Assembly: GCA_015501585.1 (NCBI GenBank)
Contig: JADNRY010000267.1
Span: forward strand, 1 to 64,000
Direction of reading: 5' to 3'
Source: Rhodocollybia butyracea
Lineage: Eukaryota > Basidiomycota > Agaricomycetes > Agaricales > Omphalotaceae
Length of the DNA: 64,000 bases
Shown: positions 21,581 to 32,600 of the stretch, in pieces
Layout: every line of letters begins with the position of its first letter
How positions within the stretch are numbered: the stretch's first letter is position 1
The notes under the pieces: generated by a model
Seen by the model: the letters and a program-made list of their open reading frames with translations, nothing else
Database searches by the model: none
What the model was told of the DNA's origin: nothing
Program-made: the position numbers and the translations under genes

Positions 21581-24500
21581 GGAGCATCAGAGCACTGTTG
21601 GGTGCAGAAATCCGACTTCACCGAGTACCCCGAGCTGGAGGGCAAAGCAGGTAGCAGCGCAATATCAGGCGAGGCGGGAAAATTCCAAATCATGGGCATC
21701 GGAACAGTGCAATTCGTGACACGCGTAGACAGGAATGAGCGGGTAATAAAACTCCAGGCAGTGAGACACACACCATCGTTCGGGCACAACCTGATATCGA
21801 TACCGACCCTAGACCGCCGAGGTATGCGTGGCAAGTGGGGAAAAGGAGTCATGACGGTGAGGTCTCCAACCGGCGAGATAGCGATGCAGGGGTACGGCCG
21901 AGACAAAATGTATAAGGTGGAGGTCCTAGAATCAGGCCCAACATTAGCGAACTACTCGAGATCGCGGGACAGACCAGTAAACATACTGACCTGGCACAGG
22001 AGGCTAGGCCATGTATCTATCCGCCGAATACTCCGCATGGCTAACCGCAAGTTGGTCGACGGTCTGAACATATCCAACCGCGAAATACAAGGGATGTGCG
22101 CAGACTGCATCTACGGCAAAGCTACCAGACACCCGTTCGATGAAGTGCTCACACACAAAACGGAGGTATTGGAGAGAGTGCATATTGACCTGTTCGGTCC
22201 AGCAAGAACGCAGACAAAAGGTGGAGCGAGCTACATGCTGCTGTGCACCGACGGGAAGTCATCATTCCGAGTACCATTCTACTTGTCCGATAAAAGGAAA
22301 GAGACGGGAGTAAAGAGGCTTCACCAGTACCATACAATGGCGGAGAAGCAGACGGGGAAGAAGCTAAAAACCATCCGGATAGATGGCGGTGGAGAGCTCA
22401 ACAATGGCCTGGTGGATGAATACTGCGCCGAGAACGGGATAGTCATTGAGAAAGTTCCACACGACTCATCAGCCGCTAATGGAACAGCTGAGAGAGCGTT
22501 TCGAACAGTAATGGAGGGAACACGTACCATGATTGAAGATGCTGGATTGGCATATTCCTTCTGGGGAGAGGCGTCGTCAACATTTATCTACGTTGATAAC
22601 TTCGTCCCATCCGCACACTACCCCGACTTGGTACCTATTGAGGCGTGGACGCAGAAACGCCAGGACATCGCACACCTGAGGCCGTTTGGCTGCGATTGCT
22701 GGGCAACACTGCCGAGAAGGAGAACAGATGGCAAGCTGGGCAGACAGGCGGTAAAAGGCAAACTCCTGGGATATATGGGGAGACGGGGGTATAGAATATG
22801 GGTACCGGAGACAAAAACAATCGAGGAGTCGCATGACGTGACCTTTGAGGAGGGAGAACCGCACCGTACCAGGCAGCCAAAATTGCCAGAAGATGGTGGT
22901 TCAGAGGAACAGCCAATCCAGAGCAACCCTGAGCCTATCAGACAGGCAGATAACTCCGCACCTAATGTACCGGCACAGATGCCCGACCCTATTCCACATA
23001 GAGATGACCCTGAAACGCGCGAAACGGACGCAGTACCAGACCCACCAGTAATGCCAATACCAGCAGATGAGCCCAGACGCAGCGCCCGCGGACACATACC
23101 ATCACGCCGCTTCATGGAGAGCGAGGAGTACAGCCAGCGGGAGGAGGATGCCCGAGAGGAAGGTGAAGCATGGACGTCGGCCCTAGCACTAGTCTCACAG
23201 ATACCATATGGGTTCGCCGCCACATCGGGCAATCTATGGGTCCCACAATCATACAATCAGGCAATGAAACGGCCAGACTTGTGGACAACCCCGATGGAAA
23301 AGGAGTACAACACGCTCCTTGAAAAGGGCTGCTGGGAACTAGTACCACTCCCACCGCATGCAAACCTGACAGGTGGAAGATGGACCTACGCGATTAAGTT
23401 CGATGCGGAAGGGAATCTACTGAAGCGGAAGGCCCGATACGTTGCGCAGGGGTACACCCAGATCCAGGGACAAGACTACGATAAAACCTACGGTGGGGTG
23501 GCACGTATGGAATCTGTCCGACTGGTGCTGGCAATTATGGCGGTACTGAAACTATCGATCTTCCAAGTAGACTTCACGGCAGCATTCCTCAACAGTCCTA
23601 TTGCACACGATGTTTACATGAAACAGCCGGAAGGCTTTATCAAACCAGGGACAGAGCACCTTGTGTGTAAATTGAAGAAATTGATATACGGGACGATGCA
23701 GGGAAGCCATGATTGGCAAAGGACACTTGCCGCGGGATACAAGGCTGACGGATATATAGCCTCCAGAGCAGACCCGTGTATACGGTATCGCCGGGATGGG
23801 GAAGAGTACACCATTACCAGCACATACGGCGACAACGTCTGCGGCGGTTCCTCAACAATGGATGGTAGAGCGAGAGCAGTCGAGGATCTGGGAAAGCGGT
23901 GGGAGGCAAATGAGGTCTTGACCGAAGTCCTACTCGGGATGACTATAAAACAGAACCCAGTAACAAAGGCGATCACCATATCTCAGAAGGCATACTTCCA
24001 ACGTATGCTGGAACACTTCAACCTTGACAATGTCAGACGGCGCAACACACCGCTACCGCCAAACGTCAAACTGACCAAATCACCATCTCCATTGCCAGAG
24101 GAAGAGCGCAAGTTCATGGAAGACAAACCGTATAGGCCCTTTGTTGGGTCAGCCATGTGGGGTCAGGTGTGTACAAGGCCTGACATGGCTTTCGCAACTG
24201 GATTACTGGCACGTTACCAGCTCAACCCCGGACGCCAGCACTGGGAATGCGTAGTGTGGATGGCGGGATACATCCTCACAACACTCGACTACGACATTGT
24301 TTACGAATGCCCGACAGACAACATAGCAGTACCGACGATGGCCCTGAAGCCATACGCATATGTGGACTCTGACCACGGTGGATGCCGGGACACATACCGC
24401 TCGACATCCGGGTATGTTTTCTTTATGGCGGGCTCACCCGTATCGTGGAGTTCAAAGCGCCAAGCGACAGTAGCTTTATCAACAACGGAATCTGAATATA

Positions 24501-24823
24501 TTGGGCTATCGCGGGTGACGCAGCAGGCGGTATGGCTGACATCCTTCCTATCGGAGGTGGACCTCGGACAGAAGGGCGCCATCGAACTACTAGGGGACAA
24601 CTTCGGGTCGATATGCCTCACGGAGGACTCGAAACGACACGCACTGGTAAAACACATCGAGATGCGACACCACTACATCAAGGAGAAAGTCACCAGTGGA
24701 GAGGTTAAGGTGAAGAGGATCCGTTCAGGAGAGAACGTCGCCGACTTGTTCACGAAGGCGTTGAACGGCACAATGCACGCAAAATTGGTTGCACAACTAC
24801 AGCACTCAGATATGTATTCCTGA
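21518..24823 (+). CDS. Ty1/Copia pol polyprotein (integrase, RT, RNase H)
   Basis: A long, otherwise intact frame of about 1,080 codons. In order: second half of the protease (GASEHCW at ~21,581), the integrase zinc region (HRRLGHVSIRR ... CADCIYGKATRHP), the DDE core (HIDLFGPA, then NGTAERAFRTVMEG), the Copia-type reverse transcriptase (WTYAIKFDAEGNLLKRKARY, QVDFTAAFLNSPI), and RNase H (KPYAYVDSDHGGC, STTESEYIGLS). The RT catalytic box reads TYGDNV instead of the usual YVDD, which may itself be inactivating. The first ~20 codons of the open frame are out-of-frame sequence; real pol sequence starts at the protease, where a one-base deletion in the Asp-Ser-Gly codons separates it from gag. No 3' LTR follows. 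Because gag carries a stop and the protease is cut, this copy is probably dead although pol is open. Confidence 0.85.
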   Translation: MPWQYIPVFTLSTSGTNVPRLGASEHCWVQKSDFTEYPELEGKAGSSAISGEAGKFQIMGIGTVQFVTRVDRNERVIKLQAVRHTPSFGHNLISIPTLDRRGMRGKWGKGVMTVRSPTGEIAMQGYGRDKMYKVEVLESGPTLANYSRSRDRPVNILTWHRRLGHVSIRRILRMANRKLVDGLNISNREIQGMCADCIYGKATRHPFDEVLTHKTEVLERVHIDLFGPARTQTKGGASYMLLCTDGKSSFRVPFYLSDKRKETGVKRLHQYHTMAEKQTGKKLKTIRIDGGGELNNGLVDEYCAENGIVIEKVPHDSSAANGTAERAFRTVMEGTRTMIEDAGLAYSFWGEASSTFIYVDNFVPSAHYPDLVPIEAWTQKRQDIAHLRPFGCDCWATLPRRRTDGKLGRQAVKGKLLGYMGRRGYRIWVPETKTIEESHDVTFEEGEPHRTRQPKLPEDGGSEEQPIQSNPEPIRQADNSAPNVPAQMPDPIPHRDDPETRETDAVPDPPVMPIPADEPRRSARGHIPSRRFMESEEYSQREEDAREEGEAWTSALALVSQIPYGFAATSGNLWVPQSYNQAMKRPDLWTTPMEKEYNTLLEKGCWELVPLPPHANLTGGRWTYAIKFDAEGNLLKRKARYVAQGYTQIQGQDYDKTYGGVARMESVRLVLAIMAVLKLSIFQVDFTAAFLNSPIAHDVYMKQPEGFIKPGTEHLVCKLKKLIYGTMQGSHDWQRTLAAGYKADGYIASRADPCIRYRRDGEEYTITSTYGDNVCGGSSTMDGRARAVEDLGKRWEANEVLTEVLLGMTIKQNPVTKAITISQKAYFQRMLEHFNLDNVRRRNTPLPPNVKLTKSPSPLPEEERKFMEDKPYRPFVGSAMWGQVCTRPDMAFATGLLARYQLNPGRQHWECVVWMAGYILTTLDYDIVYECPTDNIAVPTMALKPYAYVDSDHGGCRDTYRSTSGYVFFMAGSPVSWSSKRQATVALSTTESEYIGLSRVTQQAVWLTSFLSEVDLGQKGAIELLGDNFGSICLTEDSKRHALVKHIEMRHHYIKEKVTSGEVKVKRIRSGENVADLFTKALNGTMHAKLVAQLQHSDMYS

Positions 24824-25450
24824 CCTCAGACCTTGAGAGGCCATGCCATTACTGAGCCCAACTTCAACTCAACACCACCTGTATGTAATCATATATTTCC
24901 CTATTTGGTCATACAGCTTTGACGTCCTCCGGCCTAGAGCGGGCAATTACAGCCTATTCTCTCCATAGAGTGCTCTGATTTCGCTTCAGGCATATATATA
25001 TTATGCAGAGACTATGCCTGTACCACTAGTATATTAAACATCCCTACTTTTATTTCGATTTTTTACAACACAGCCACAGACCCAAACATCGAAGCAGTGC
25101 TAGTATTACACCATATACCTGCTTTAATTTCGCTTTAGGTGCCTACTGTACATCTGTAAACACTGTATAGACTGCTATTAGGTAGATTACCCATGCATAA
25201 ACGAGCTTTTAGGCCGCTTTGCTGGCATTCTAACTATGGTAATAAAACAGCTTTGACCGCAGCTATCGCTGTAATTTCGCTTCAGGGACCTATTATATAT
25301 GTAAAAATACTATCTACACTCTTATAGGGCGGAATATCCATGTAGAAGCAGGCTTTTTAGGCCGCTTTTACTATTTTGATGGCATTACCCAATTTGGTAA
25401 TGCTCAGCCAGCTTTGACCGAACGTCATCTAGATTTTTTGATGCAATCCA
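24824..25450 (+). repeat. Imperfect ~230-bp repeats with TTTCGCTTCAGG phrase
   Basis: Units share AGCTTTGACC, ATTTCGCTTCAGG, TTTTAGGCCGCTTT and a TATATATGTA-rich middle at about 24,920-25,100, 25,120-25,255 and 25,260-25,430. The region follows pol directly where an LTR would be expected but does not match the 5' LTR. Confidence 0.55.
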
Positions 25451-27090
25451 TCCCCTTATGGTGCCTAATCCACCTCGGAGTAGTGCTCAAATCTTAATAC
25501 ATTATATATAGTCTTTTTTGGGCTAGCTACCATCCCAGAAATTGCCTAAATAGGCCCGTAAATAACCTATTTTCGTCCAGCCACCCAAAAGCTGCAACGA
25601 ATAAGTCACATGACCTCATCAAATGCGAACATAGAGGGATTAAAATGCCCCTACACTCTTACTGTACAGTAGCTTACTGGGTTTATTATCATAATCTCCA
25701 CAACAGGTACTGGGGTATTTAAATAATGCTACTGAAGCGGCTGTGAAAGAAGGAAGAAAGACGCGAAAATAACCACGTGACCGCGCTTGGAAAAACTTAA
25801 AAGAAATGATGGATCTGCGCCTTCATCAGTCTTTCAGACTGTCTTCTGTACATGAAGAAAGTTTATTAGATGTCCGGAGAGTAGGAGCGGGAGACACTGT
25901 TCTAAGAATTGAACGCAAATCATGGCAACCATCCTTAACCAAAACTACTGGAATACAAGTAATTTACTTAAGCACCATCTAAGCATCCTTTGAGTTTGGA
26001 ATGACAAGTAAGATATACTGAAGAATCAGGAGAGCGAGTAGGTGTACAGCAACTAGACGCGGTAGTGTGAACAATGAAAGACAATGGAAGGACAATGTTG
26101 GAGTCGGAGTTGTAGCGCAATGCTAATGGCAGGCGAGAGTGAGCCAATGCGACAGCAAATTGGAAAAAAACAAGCACAGCGAACAAAAGTAGTCGAAACA
26201 GAGGAATGGCGATGCAATATAATCAGATGGTGAATATGAAGCGTCGAAGCGGAACGATGGTGATGTAGCGCATTGTGGCGCGTGAAACCGATAACCAGAC
26301 GGCGAATGAGAAGTGTCAAGAAGGAAGAACAACGACAAGGCACTTTGCACGATGATTAGGGTCAGCAACAAAAGGGCGAGAGCGAAACTGGTCTTGGCGA
26401 GAGAACAAAAGGCAGCGCGGAATTATGGAGAGGCGGGCAGTGAAAGAACCAGCTGCGCGGGATATGACACAAGAAAAAAGTCAAAGATTTCAAAGAAGAC
26501 TTGTCTTCGCGATGGGTAAGGGCGAGGGATGCTCTCAATACAGCGGGGACGTGGAGAATCGTCTCATCTCCTTCAAGGTCCAAGGAAATAGCGAAGAAGA
26601 TGTCGACACACGTTAGCAGGGTTTAGCAGGGCCCAGAGGCCCTGCTACTTGTAAATTGGGGATGCAAGCACAAAGTACACTGCGTACTCTGCCCTAACTT
26701 CCCTTCCCCTCCCATGCCAAGCAGAGAGCGCTACGCTGAGCTGGGTGCACTGGGGTAATACAATATGCCGCATTGGTATAGAATATCGCCGCCTTGCACC
26801 GGGTAGGGACAGTAACAGCAGCGCAGTGGCTGCAAATGTTCACCACTCTGTAGGAAGATCAGTTGCATCACCACTGTTCAGGAGTAAACGTTGGGTTTCC
26901 AAAGAAACGATATATTTTGAACTAATCTGAACAAGTCGAGTACGCTCGAGAGTAGCAGCCAGCTGCTTTTCTTGTGCGATGTATGAGGAAATGGACGACA
27001 GATCGAGGAGAGGCATCGGAGAAGTCACTCGCCCCGGCGCTGCTAGCAGACTCGGCCAATTTGTCTGGTTTGGCCACAAACTCTGAATCT
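25451..27090. other. No gene recognised
   Basis: Mixed-composition sequence with short featureless open frames on both strands. A perfect hairpin, TAGCAGGGCC-CAGA-GGCCCTGCTA, lies at 26,624-26,647. Confidence 0.4.
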
Positions 27091-27097
27091 GTCTAGA

Positions 27098-27391
27098 ATG
27101 AATCAAGACAATTCTAGAAATGATAATGTTAATAAGATGTCAGTAGTACTAACCACTTGGGTCACTCCAGAGGAGTATGACCAAAGACAAGGAAAAGGGG
27201 CTTGTACTTACTGTGAAAAGATAGACCACTTTGCCCAACACTGCCCACAACAGCATGAACATGTGTCAGGTCAAGCTGCATTTATTGAAACTTCCAGAAA
27301 AATACCCGACAACATTATAATTGAAGTTAAAGATGAAATTTGGGATATTGATGGCACACTCTTGGGAAGGAATGCAAAAGGGGATGGTTAA
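27098..27391 (+). pseudogene. Retrotransposon gag fragment with zinc knuckle
   Basis: Ninety-seven codons with CTYCEKIDHFAQHC, a CX2CX4HX4C zinc knuckle, preceded by TPEEYDQRQGKG, the kind of linker found before the knuckle in fungal Gypsy gag proteins, where it binds element RNA. The preceding capsid region is not visible in any frame. It lies 1.2 kb upstream of a Gypsy-type LTR on the same strand and probably belongs to that element. Confidence 0.55.
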
Positions 27392-28611
27392 AAGGACATC
27401 GACCAGATAAACATCCTAGCATCTCAAGAACCAGATGCTCAGAGTCACAATGATTACACCCCAATAACTCTGCTTGCAACTCAAGTGGAAACATCACCAG
27501 AAATTATTTCCATGATTTTAACCCACCTCAATACATCTATCTGCAGAGCAAAATCAATTAACAGGTTTTTGCAGGTTTTATCCAATATCTATGCCTCACC
27601 TTTCACCAATGATTGTAAATGAGATTATTGGTCAAATAAGCCCAATTATGCCTTGAATTATGCCATATACTCCGACTCTATAGAAAGCAATGCACCATGT
27701 ATTGTGCTACTGAGAGTTCTCGCCAGAAAAAACCACAAAGAATGTCAACGCTACGCCAATAACCTCTGAAATGCCACTAGTTATAGCAGATAGTGTGCCC
27801 AGAAACTGAAGAAAAAACATCAGGAAATGAACAAGCTTTGAAAGACATGTAAAAGTGCTGAATGAGAAGGGGAAAGGAAGAAAGTTCTTGGACGATTTGA
27901 TGAGTTTCAGACCAACCTAAGATGAAACAGCTATATCATACCCGCTTTTTCATCTAATAATACATCTCATCAATATCGCATCAAGTCATAACTTGGTCAT
28001 AAAATAATAATACATCTCCAATTCTCGCCACTTGGACAACATGAGATTCAAATACCAGATTGGTATTAATGCTTACTGAAATGCATGGATCTGTGTCCAA
28101 GACACAGATACTACAGTGACAAGTTTCAAGTTCAGGAAATGAAATGTCCGAAAGTCCACTATTCCCATAAAAATCATCAATCAGACGGCACCAATTGACA
28201 TCAAAGCCACCATCAAATCACTGATATGCAAACAGCTGTATGCAATCAAGCAATCAGAAAAATTTGAAACAATCATTTTGATTGATGGACTTCCCATAAA
28301 TCAGATCCATGGACATAGTACCACCCAACATGCTGATGTACTATTGAAATCATGATGTTTATTGTCCCGGGTCTGATGCAACTAATGTGGCATGGAAAAT
28401 ACACCAATTACAGTAATGACACTAACGACACTAATGTCCAATTAATGACCAATTAACAGGCCATCACATAACATCCATTTGAAGTCAGGATGCTTGAACT
28501 CATGAACATCTTTACTTGAGATGCAACTGATAGGTGCAATCCCACTAACTATGACCAGATAACCTAACTCCTATGTGGCCTCAGAGGGTTTCGGCCTTAA
28601 GGGGGGAGTAC
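27392..28611 (+). mobile_element. Degenerate Gypsy internal region
   Basis: No long open frame. The block ends with a purine tract (GGGGGGAGTAC) immediately before the LTR start, which is why I assign it to the same element. No RT or integrase motif could be read, so the element is heavily decayed or non-autonomous. Confidence 0.45.
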
Positions 28612-29642
28612 TGTTATGACCCGGATCTAAATCCTATACACCCAATCTTTTTTCTTCTGTAACCAACTATGAACACTATCATTAATACTTCTACTTAACA
28701 TTTTACATTCATTAGTTATTCAACACCATTTGGGTTAATGCTGCACACATTCTTCGAGAACACCAGAATGATCTTTAACAGTCACTGCACAGTCTGCACA
28801 GTCATGACATCATTCTAGCTCCACAACTATGATGTCATCTTGCTACTCCACAATCATGATGTCATTCCGTTGCTCCGCAGTTATGATATCACATCACTGC
28901 TCCACAGCTATGACATCATTGCATAGCCTCTTTACATCAATGACTCAATATCAGTCATTGCACAGCCAGATATCTGAGTCAACTACGGTTCCGCATACAT
29001 GACTCAATATTAGTCATTGCACAGCATTACATAGTCAGACTGACTCATCCGCAGTATTTCCGCAGTTATGACTCAAATCTAGTCATTCCGCAGCATTTCC
29101 TAACTAGTACACATTGCACAGTATATAAGTAGTCTAGATTTACCAATGTATGTGAGACGTATTATTTTTCTTAAATCCAAACCCCCACTTGTGTGAATCA
29201 CCAGACCAACTCATTGTATCTTGTTGAGCTATCTCCAAGTTACAATACACATTTATACATCTTGTTGAGCTAACTCCAAGTTGTATCCACTAACATTCAC
29301 CTGTTGAGCTATCTCCGAGTATTAGACACCACACTCACTACTACTTGTTGAGCCATCTCCGAGTACTAGTTCTGATTCATATTACTGCTTGTTGAGCTAT
29401 CTCCGAGGGTAATCATATTATTATTTGTCGAGCTATCTCCAAATAATAAGTTCTGTGAGTTTCGTATTACAAACTAGTTACTAACTTTACTTGAGCCTAG
29501 TTGTTTGAGTATATATTTTTTGCCTAGCGGTTTCAACAAACGGAAAGGCTTGCTCTATAATCTCATTAATTTCTCTTATCATTTTTACTGCCGAGTTACG
29601 TACTGTGAAGGTTTGGACGAGACTATTGATCGAGTCATAACA
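28612..29642 (+). mobile_element. Gypsy-type LTR, 1,031 bp, with internal tandem repeats
   Basis: Begins TGTTATGAC and ends with the perfect inverse GTCATAACA. It contains two families of short tandem repeats: CTCCACAnnnATGATGTCAT-like units at ~28,800-29,060 and six TTGTTGAGCTATCTCCGAG-like units at ~29,220-29,445. A TATATAAG motif near 29,120 may be the promoter element. No second copy of this LTR lies in the window. Confidence 0.75.
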
Positions 29643-29822
29643 GGCTCTAGGCTACGCTTGTGGGCGTACCTTCACGGCTCGCTGAGTATTATTGTTAAGT
29701 TCTTTGCCTCGGCAACAGCTATCACGCTTGGGCTCCGTATAACTCTCTTATTGCATTGTATAACACGTACAAAGTGTCAAAATGTACGGTTACACGCCTT
29801 AGGCCAATTTTAGGCCTAATAA
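29643..29822 (+). repeat. Second copy of the unclassified repeat 3' end
   Basis: Matches 9,115-9,290 with few differences and ends at the same GGCCTAATA. It follows the LTR end directly, so the Gypsy element appears to have inserted into a copy of this repeat. Confidence 0.7.
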
Positions 29823-29989
29823 CGTCGAAGAATTTTACGCTCAACCTCTCAATAGAGCCGTCGAAAATTAAGATATGCACATGCTTCCTGTGTTTGATAA
29901 CTAGCATAAAGTTGATTCCGTTTAGGAGACACCGGATCTCCCACTTCTTGTAGGTTGCGACCATCATGTCCACCTGTGAGCCAAAGACT

Positions 29990-30205
29990 CATATGAGATT
30001 TAAGATTGTCGGAGCCTCTAGTCTATTCTGATAAAGCGTTTAAAGGGGAGAAAAGTACTGGTAATTGCGTCAGCTAGGGCGATGGTAATAAGAAAAGAAA
30101 TTGTACACACCTACTAACAAACACTTTTTGCAACATCTATGAGGGAGAAGCACTGGAAGGCGGTGTAACATCCACCTTGACAGAGCGCACTAAAGAAGGA
30201 TGGAG
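29990..30205 (-). pseudogene. 5'-exon relic of a second TET/JBP-like gene
   Basis: On the minus strand, a VRSVKVD start-like segment, an intron-like stretch ending CATCGCCCTAG and an exon beginning LTQLPVLFSPLNALSE align with exons 1-2 of the relic at 32,601-33,717 (VRSVNVD ... LTWSTVFSTPSVLSE). The frame then stops. Only the first two exons remain, about 2.4 kb from the larger relic, pointing to a former duplication. Confidence 0.5.
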
Positions 30206-30634
30206 CTTTTCAGCGATAATGGAGCACAAAAGCAAGAAATACGTACCAAGTCTTGCAGTAGACTCTATTTTTATTTCATCGGTGAACGGTTTGAAGCAAG
30301 ATACAAAACCCAGCGCTTGTTAGTCGTAAGCACGTGATCTATTAACGAGCCCTATCGATGAAAGCCACAACTATGAATTATTTTCTTTTTCATGTTGAAT
30401 CATTGTTCTTATGCTTGTCACGCCGCAAACGCACTGCAACATATGTTTTTAAAACTCCTGATACCTTCGAATTTGGGACTACTATAAATATGGCACTGCG
30501 AGTGCTGATCACAGCTCAAGTCATAGCTACGCATTGGCTATGCATCCCAGGCAAGTATTTAGCGTGATATGGGGCCCCGGCAGTTCCTAAATGGGACCAC
30601 ATTGGTTATACTACCGCTACCACTACCAATACTG

Positions 30635-32133
30635 TCAGCAAAATGTACAAAGAAAAATAGAACTATAACAGACCCAGTCATCATCCTGCACGAATTCTAA
30701 TAGCACTACTCGCAAGCCTTCACGTCTATCCAAATTCTCTAACGGCTCATAAACTTTGCGATCAACTGTGCTGAGTGGAAACTTGAGAATAACAGACCAT
30801 ATGCAGCCTTGTCCCCTTGACATTGCTGCAGACCGCTCTGAACCCAGTGGAAACCAGCGTGACTGAACCATTGAAACGAGTTCAGAGTGGCTGCAACAGC
30901 TATCAGAAGACAGGTAGAGACTGTGTAGTTTCGGAACAATGGAGATATCATCCCAAACAGTGAGCGCTGACGTCAGCTTTAAAGTGACTGGACTTTGTCT
31001 ATTTCGAGGGAAGTTAGAGATGGCATGAGATGGAGGGTTCGTAGAAGGTTATCATCAGTTAGAGATATCTTTTTGATAACAAATGCAGTGATCATGCATT
31101 CTGATCTCAACACGAAGGATTCAAATGCCTCGGTTGACCACTCCTTGCCACCATCAACCACGAGCTCGGCCAGAGAAGGAAAATTGAAGGAGAGAAATAA
31201 AGCCTCTAGTGAGACTATATCTCTTGTAGCAAGTGAAGTGATGTTGGGGTATTTGCTGGCTTTCTCAAGTCTGTTAGAGTCTTCTATGAAACTGATCTCG
31301 AGAAAAGTCAGAGAAACGCAGCAATCCAGAACTTCCTTCAATGTTTCCAGGGACTCTAAGTGTCCGTTGACACAAAATTTTGTAATCTTTTGGCAGATGA
31401 TGGTGGGGATTGGCAGTAGAGACATTGGTTCAACAAAACCCCAAACTGTACGAAGTTTCGGGGAAGTTTCGAACCGACAAAGATCGGCGGCACTGGCACC
31501 TTTTCCACCACCAATATCCAGCTCAACAAGAAGGGGAAATTCAAGGCCAGAGAGTATATTATAACCAGAGATTGAATTATCTCCAGTGTATCTGAACATC
31601 TTCCAACGATGACTTTCGTTTGTGAGCATAGTTAGGCCAGGAAAGGTAAGAGGGCCATGCCAGTGAAGGGGCTGTGTACCCTTTGCAATCAACGTTATGT
31701 TTAACAGAACCTGATGAGATTTCTCCAGAAACCCGATGATCCTATCTGAAAAGCTAGCCACTGAACGTTCAGGTGCTCCCCAGTTTTCCGGCCTAGAAAT
31801 GGTTGTCTCTACTGTTAAGTTGGACCAGAGTTTTGGTAATCCTTTTACGATTTTGTACCAATGATGACAAACGGAACCTATCGCGATGGCAGGGAGAGAG
31901 GTGTAGCAGTGGCTCTTCAGATAATTTTCTGCGCATGCGTACTCCATAATTATCGCTAATGTTTCGTCCGGCACCATCCAAAAGGGAGATGGCAAAAATT
32001 TGATTTTTTCTCTCTGCTTTCGCGGTATCTCCATTTCATGGCCAAGGTTACGTTGGTCAGAAAACAGAACCTCGATTTGAGCATCAAGTTTCTCCATCTG
32101 AGCCTCGACGATTTTGATGTCTTCATCCATCAC
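30635..32133 (-). pseudogene. F-box protein, broken by one frameshift
   Basis: Typical agaric F-box protein, a substrate-recognition subunit of SCF ubiquitin ligases by family knowledge. From ATG 32,133: a coiled coil (residues ~3-45, DAQIEVLFSDQRNLGHEME), a diverged F-box (~48-95: LPSPFWMVPDETLAIIMEYAC ... VCHHWYKIVKGLPKLWSNL), then leucine-rich-repeat-like segments. The frame closes at 30,979-30,981 after 384 codons, shorter than the usual ~500. The missing C-terminal part continues in another frame to about 30,635 (KLHSLYLSS, then VILKFP and LRVVLLEF), so a single-base change near 30,985-30,995 truncates it. It could still make a 384-residue protein. No introns are apparent. The same C-terminal segment occurs beside both Plavaka-derived elements. 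Confidence 0.75.
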
Positions 32134-32441
32134 ATTTGATACCAGTTGAATTACTTTTCACGCCTCTGAAACGACAGAGGGGCCCGAGAAAGATCGAAGC
32201 TGTTTGTTTATGTCTTTATGGTCAAGCTTTAAACAAGCTCTGTGAGCTAAGTGCTGTCATGGGTTGAAACAAATGAGCTCTCAAGGGTGAGAAATAGCAT
32301 TCTCTTTAACATTGTATTACAACTCCAGTACACTTGCCTGTTGTCCTTGAAAAAATGCAACCTTGACCGCAAAGCCCTTGAGAATCCCTTGAGAAACCCA
32401 AAAAAGATCTATGTTGAAAGTAATTTGAAAAAAAAAGGAAT

Positions 32442-32530
32442 GGTCCAACCAGGACTCGAACCTGGGCCTCACGGGACAGCCTTCCGCCGTCCACTACCGC
32501 CATGCGCGCTAACCACTACACCATTGGACC
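32442..32530 (-). tRNA. tRNA-like gene, isotype not assigned
   Basis: Acceptor arms GGTCCAA and TTGGACC pair over 7/7. The A box reads TGGTGTAGTGG and the B box is a perfect GGTTCGAGTCC within a 5-bp T stem. At 89 nt it is about 17 nt longer than a standard tRNA; the extra bases lie in the anticodon-arm region, where CATGG/CCGTG can pair. This suggests an intron or a degenerate copy. A close relative lies at 34,273-34,354. Confidence 0.55.
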
Positions 32531-32600
32531 GATGTAATTATTTCTTTTGCAGAGATATTTGACTGCTCCGAAGCCAATGAAAAAATTGATACCAACACAA

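Noticed and set aside
22149..23363. Several antisense open frames of 60-212 codons inside Copia pol
   Set aside because: They mirror the GC-rich, codon-biased pol frame, lack domains and overlap each other.
26313..26616. Small basic-protein frames
   Set aside because: Overlapping frames on both strands with no splice context or domain.
32251..32562. Plus-strand 103-codon frame
   Set aside because: It reads antisense through the tRNA-like gene and a low-complexity run.
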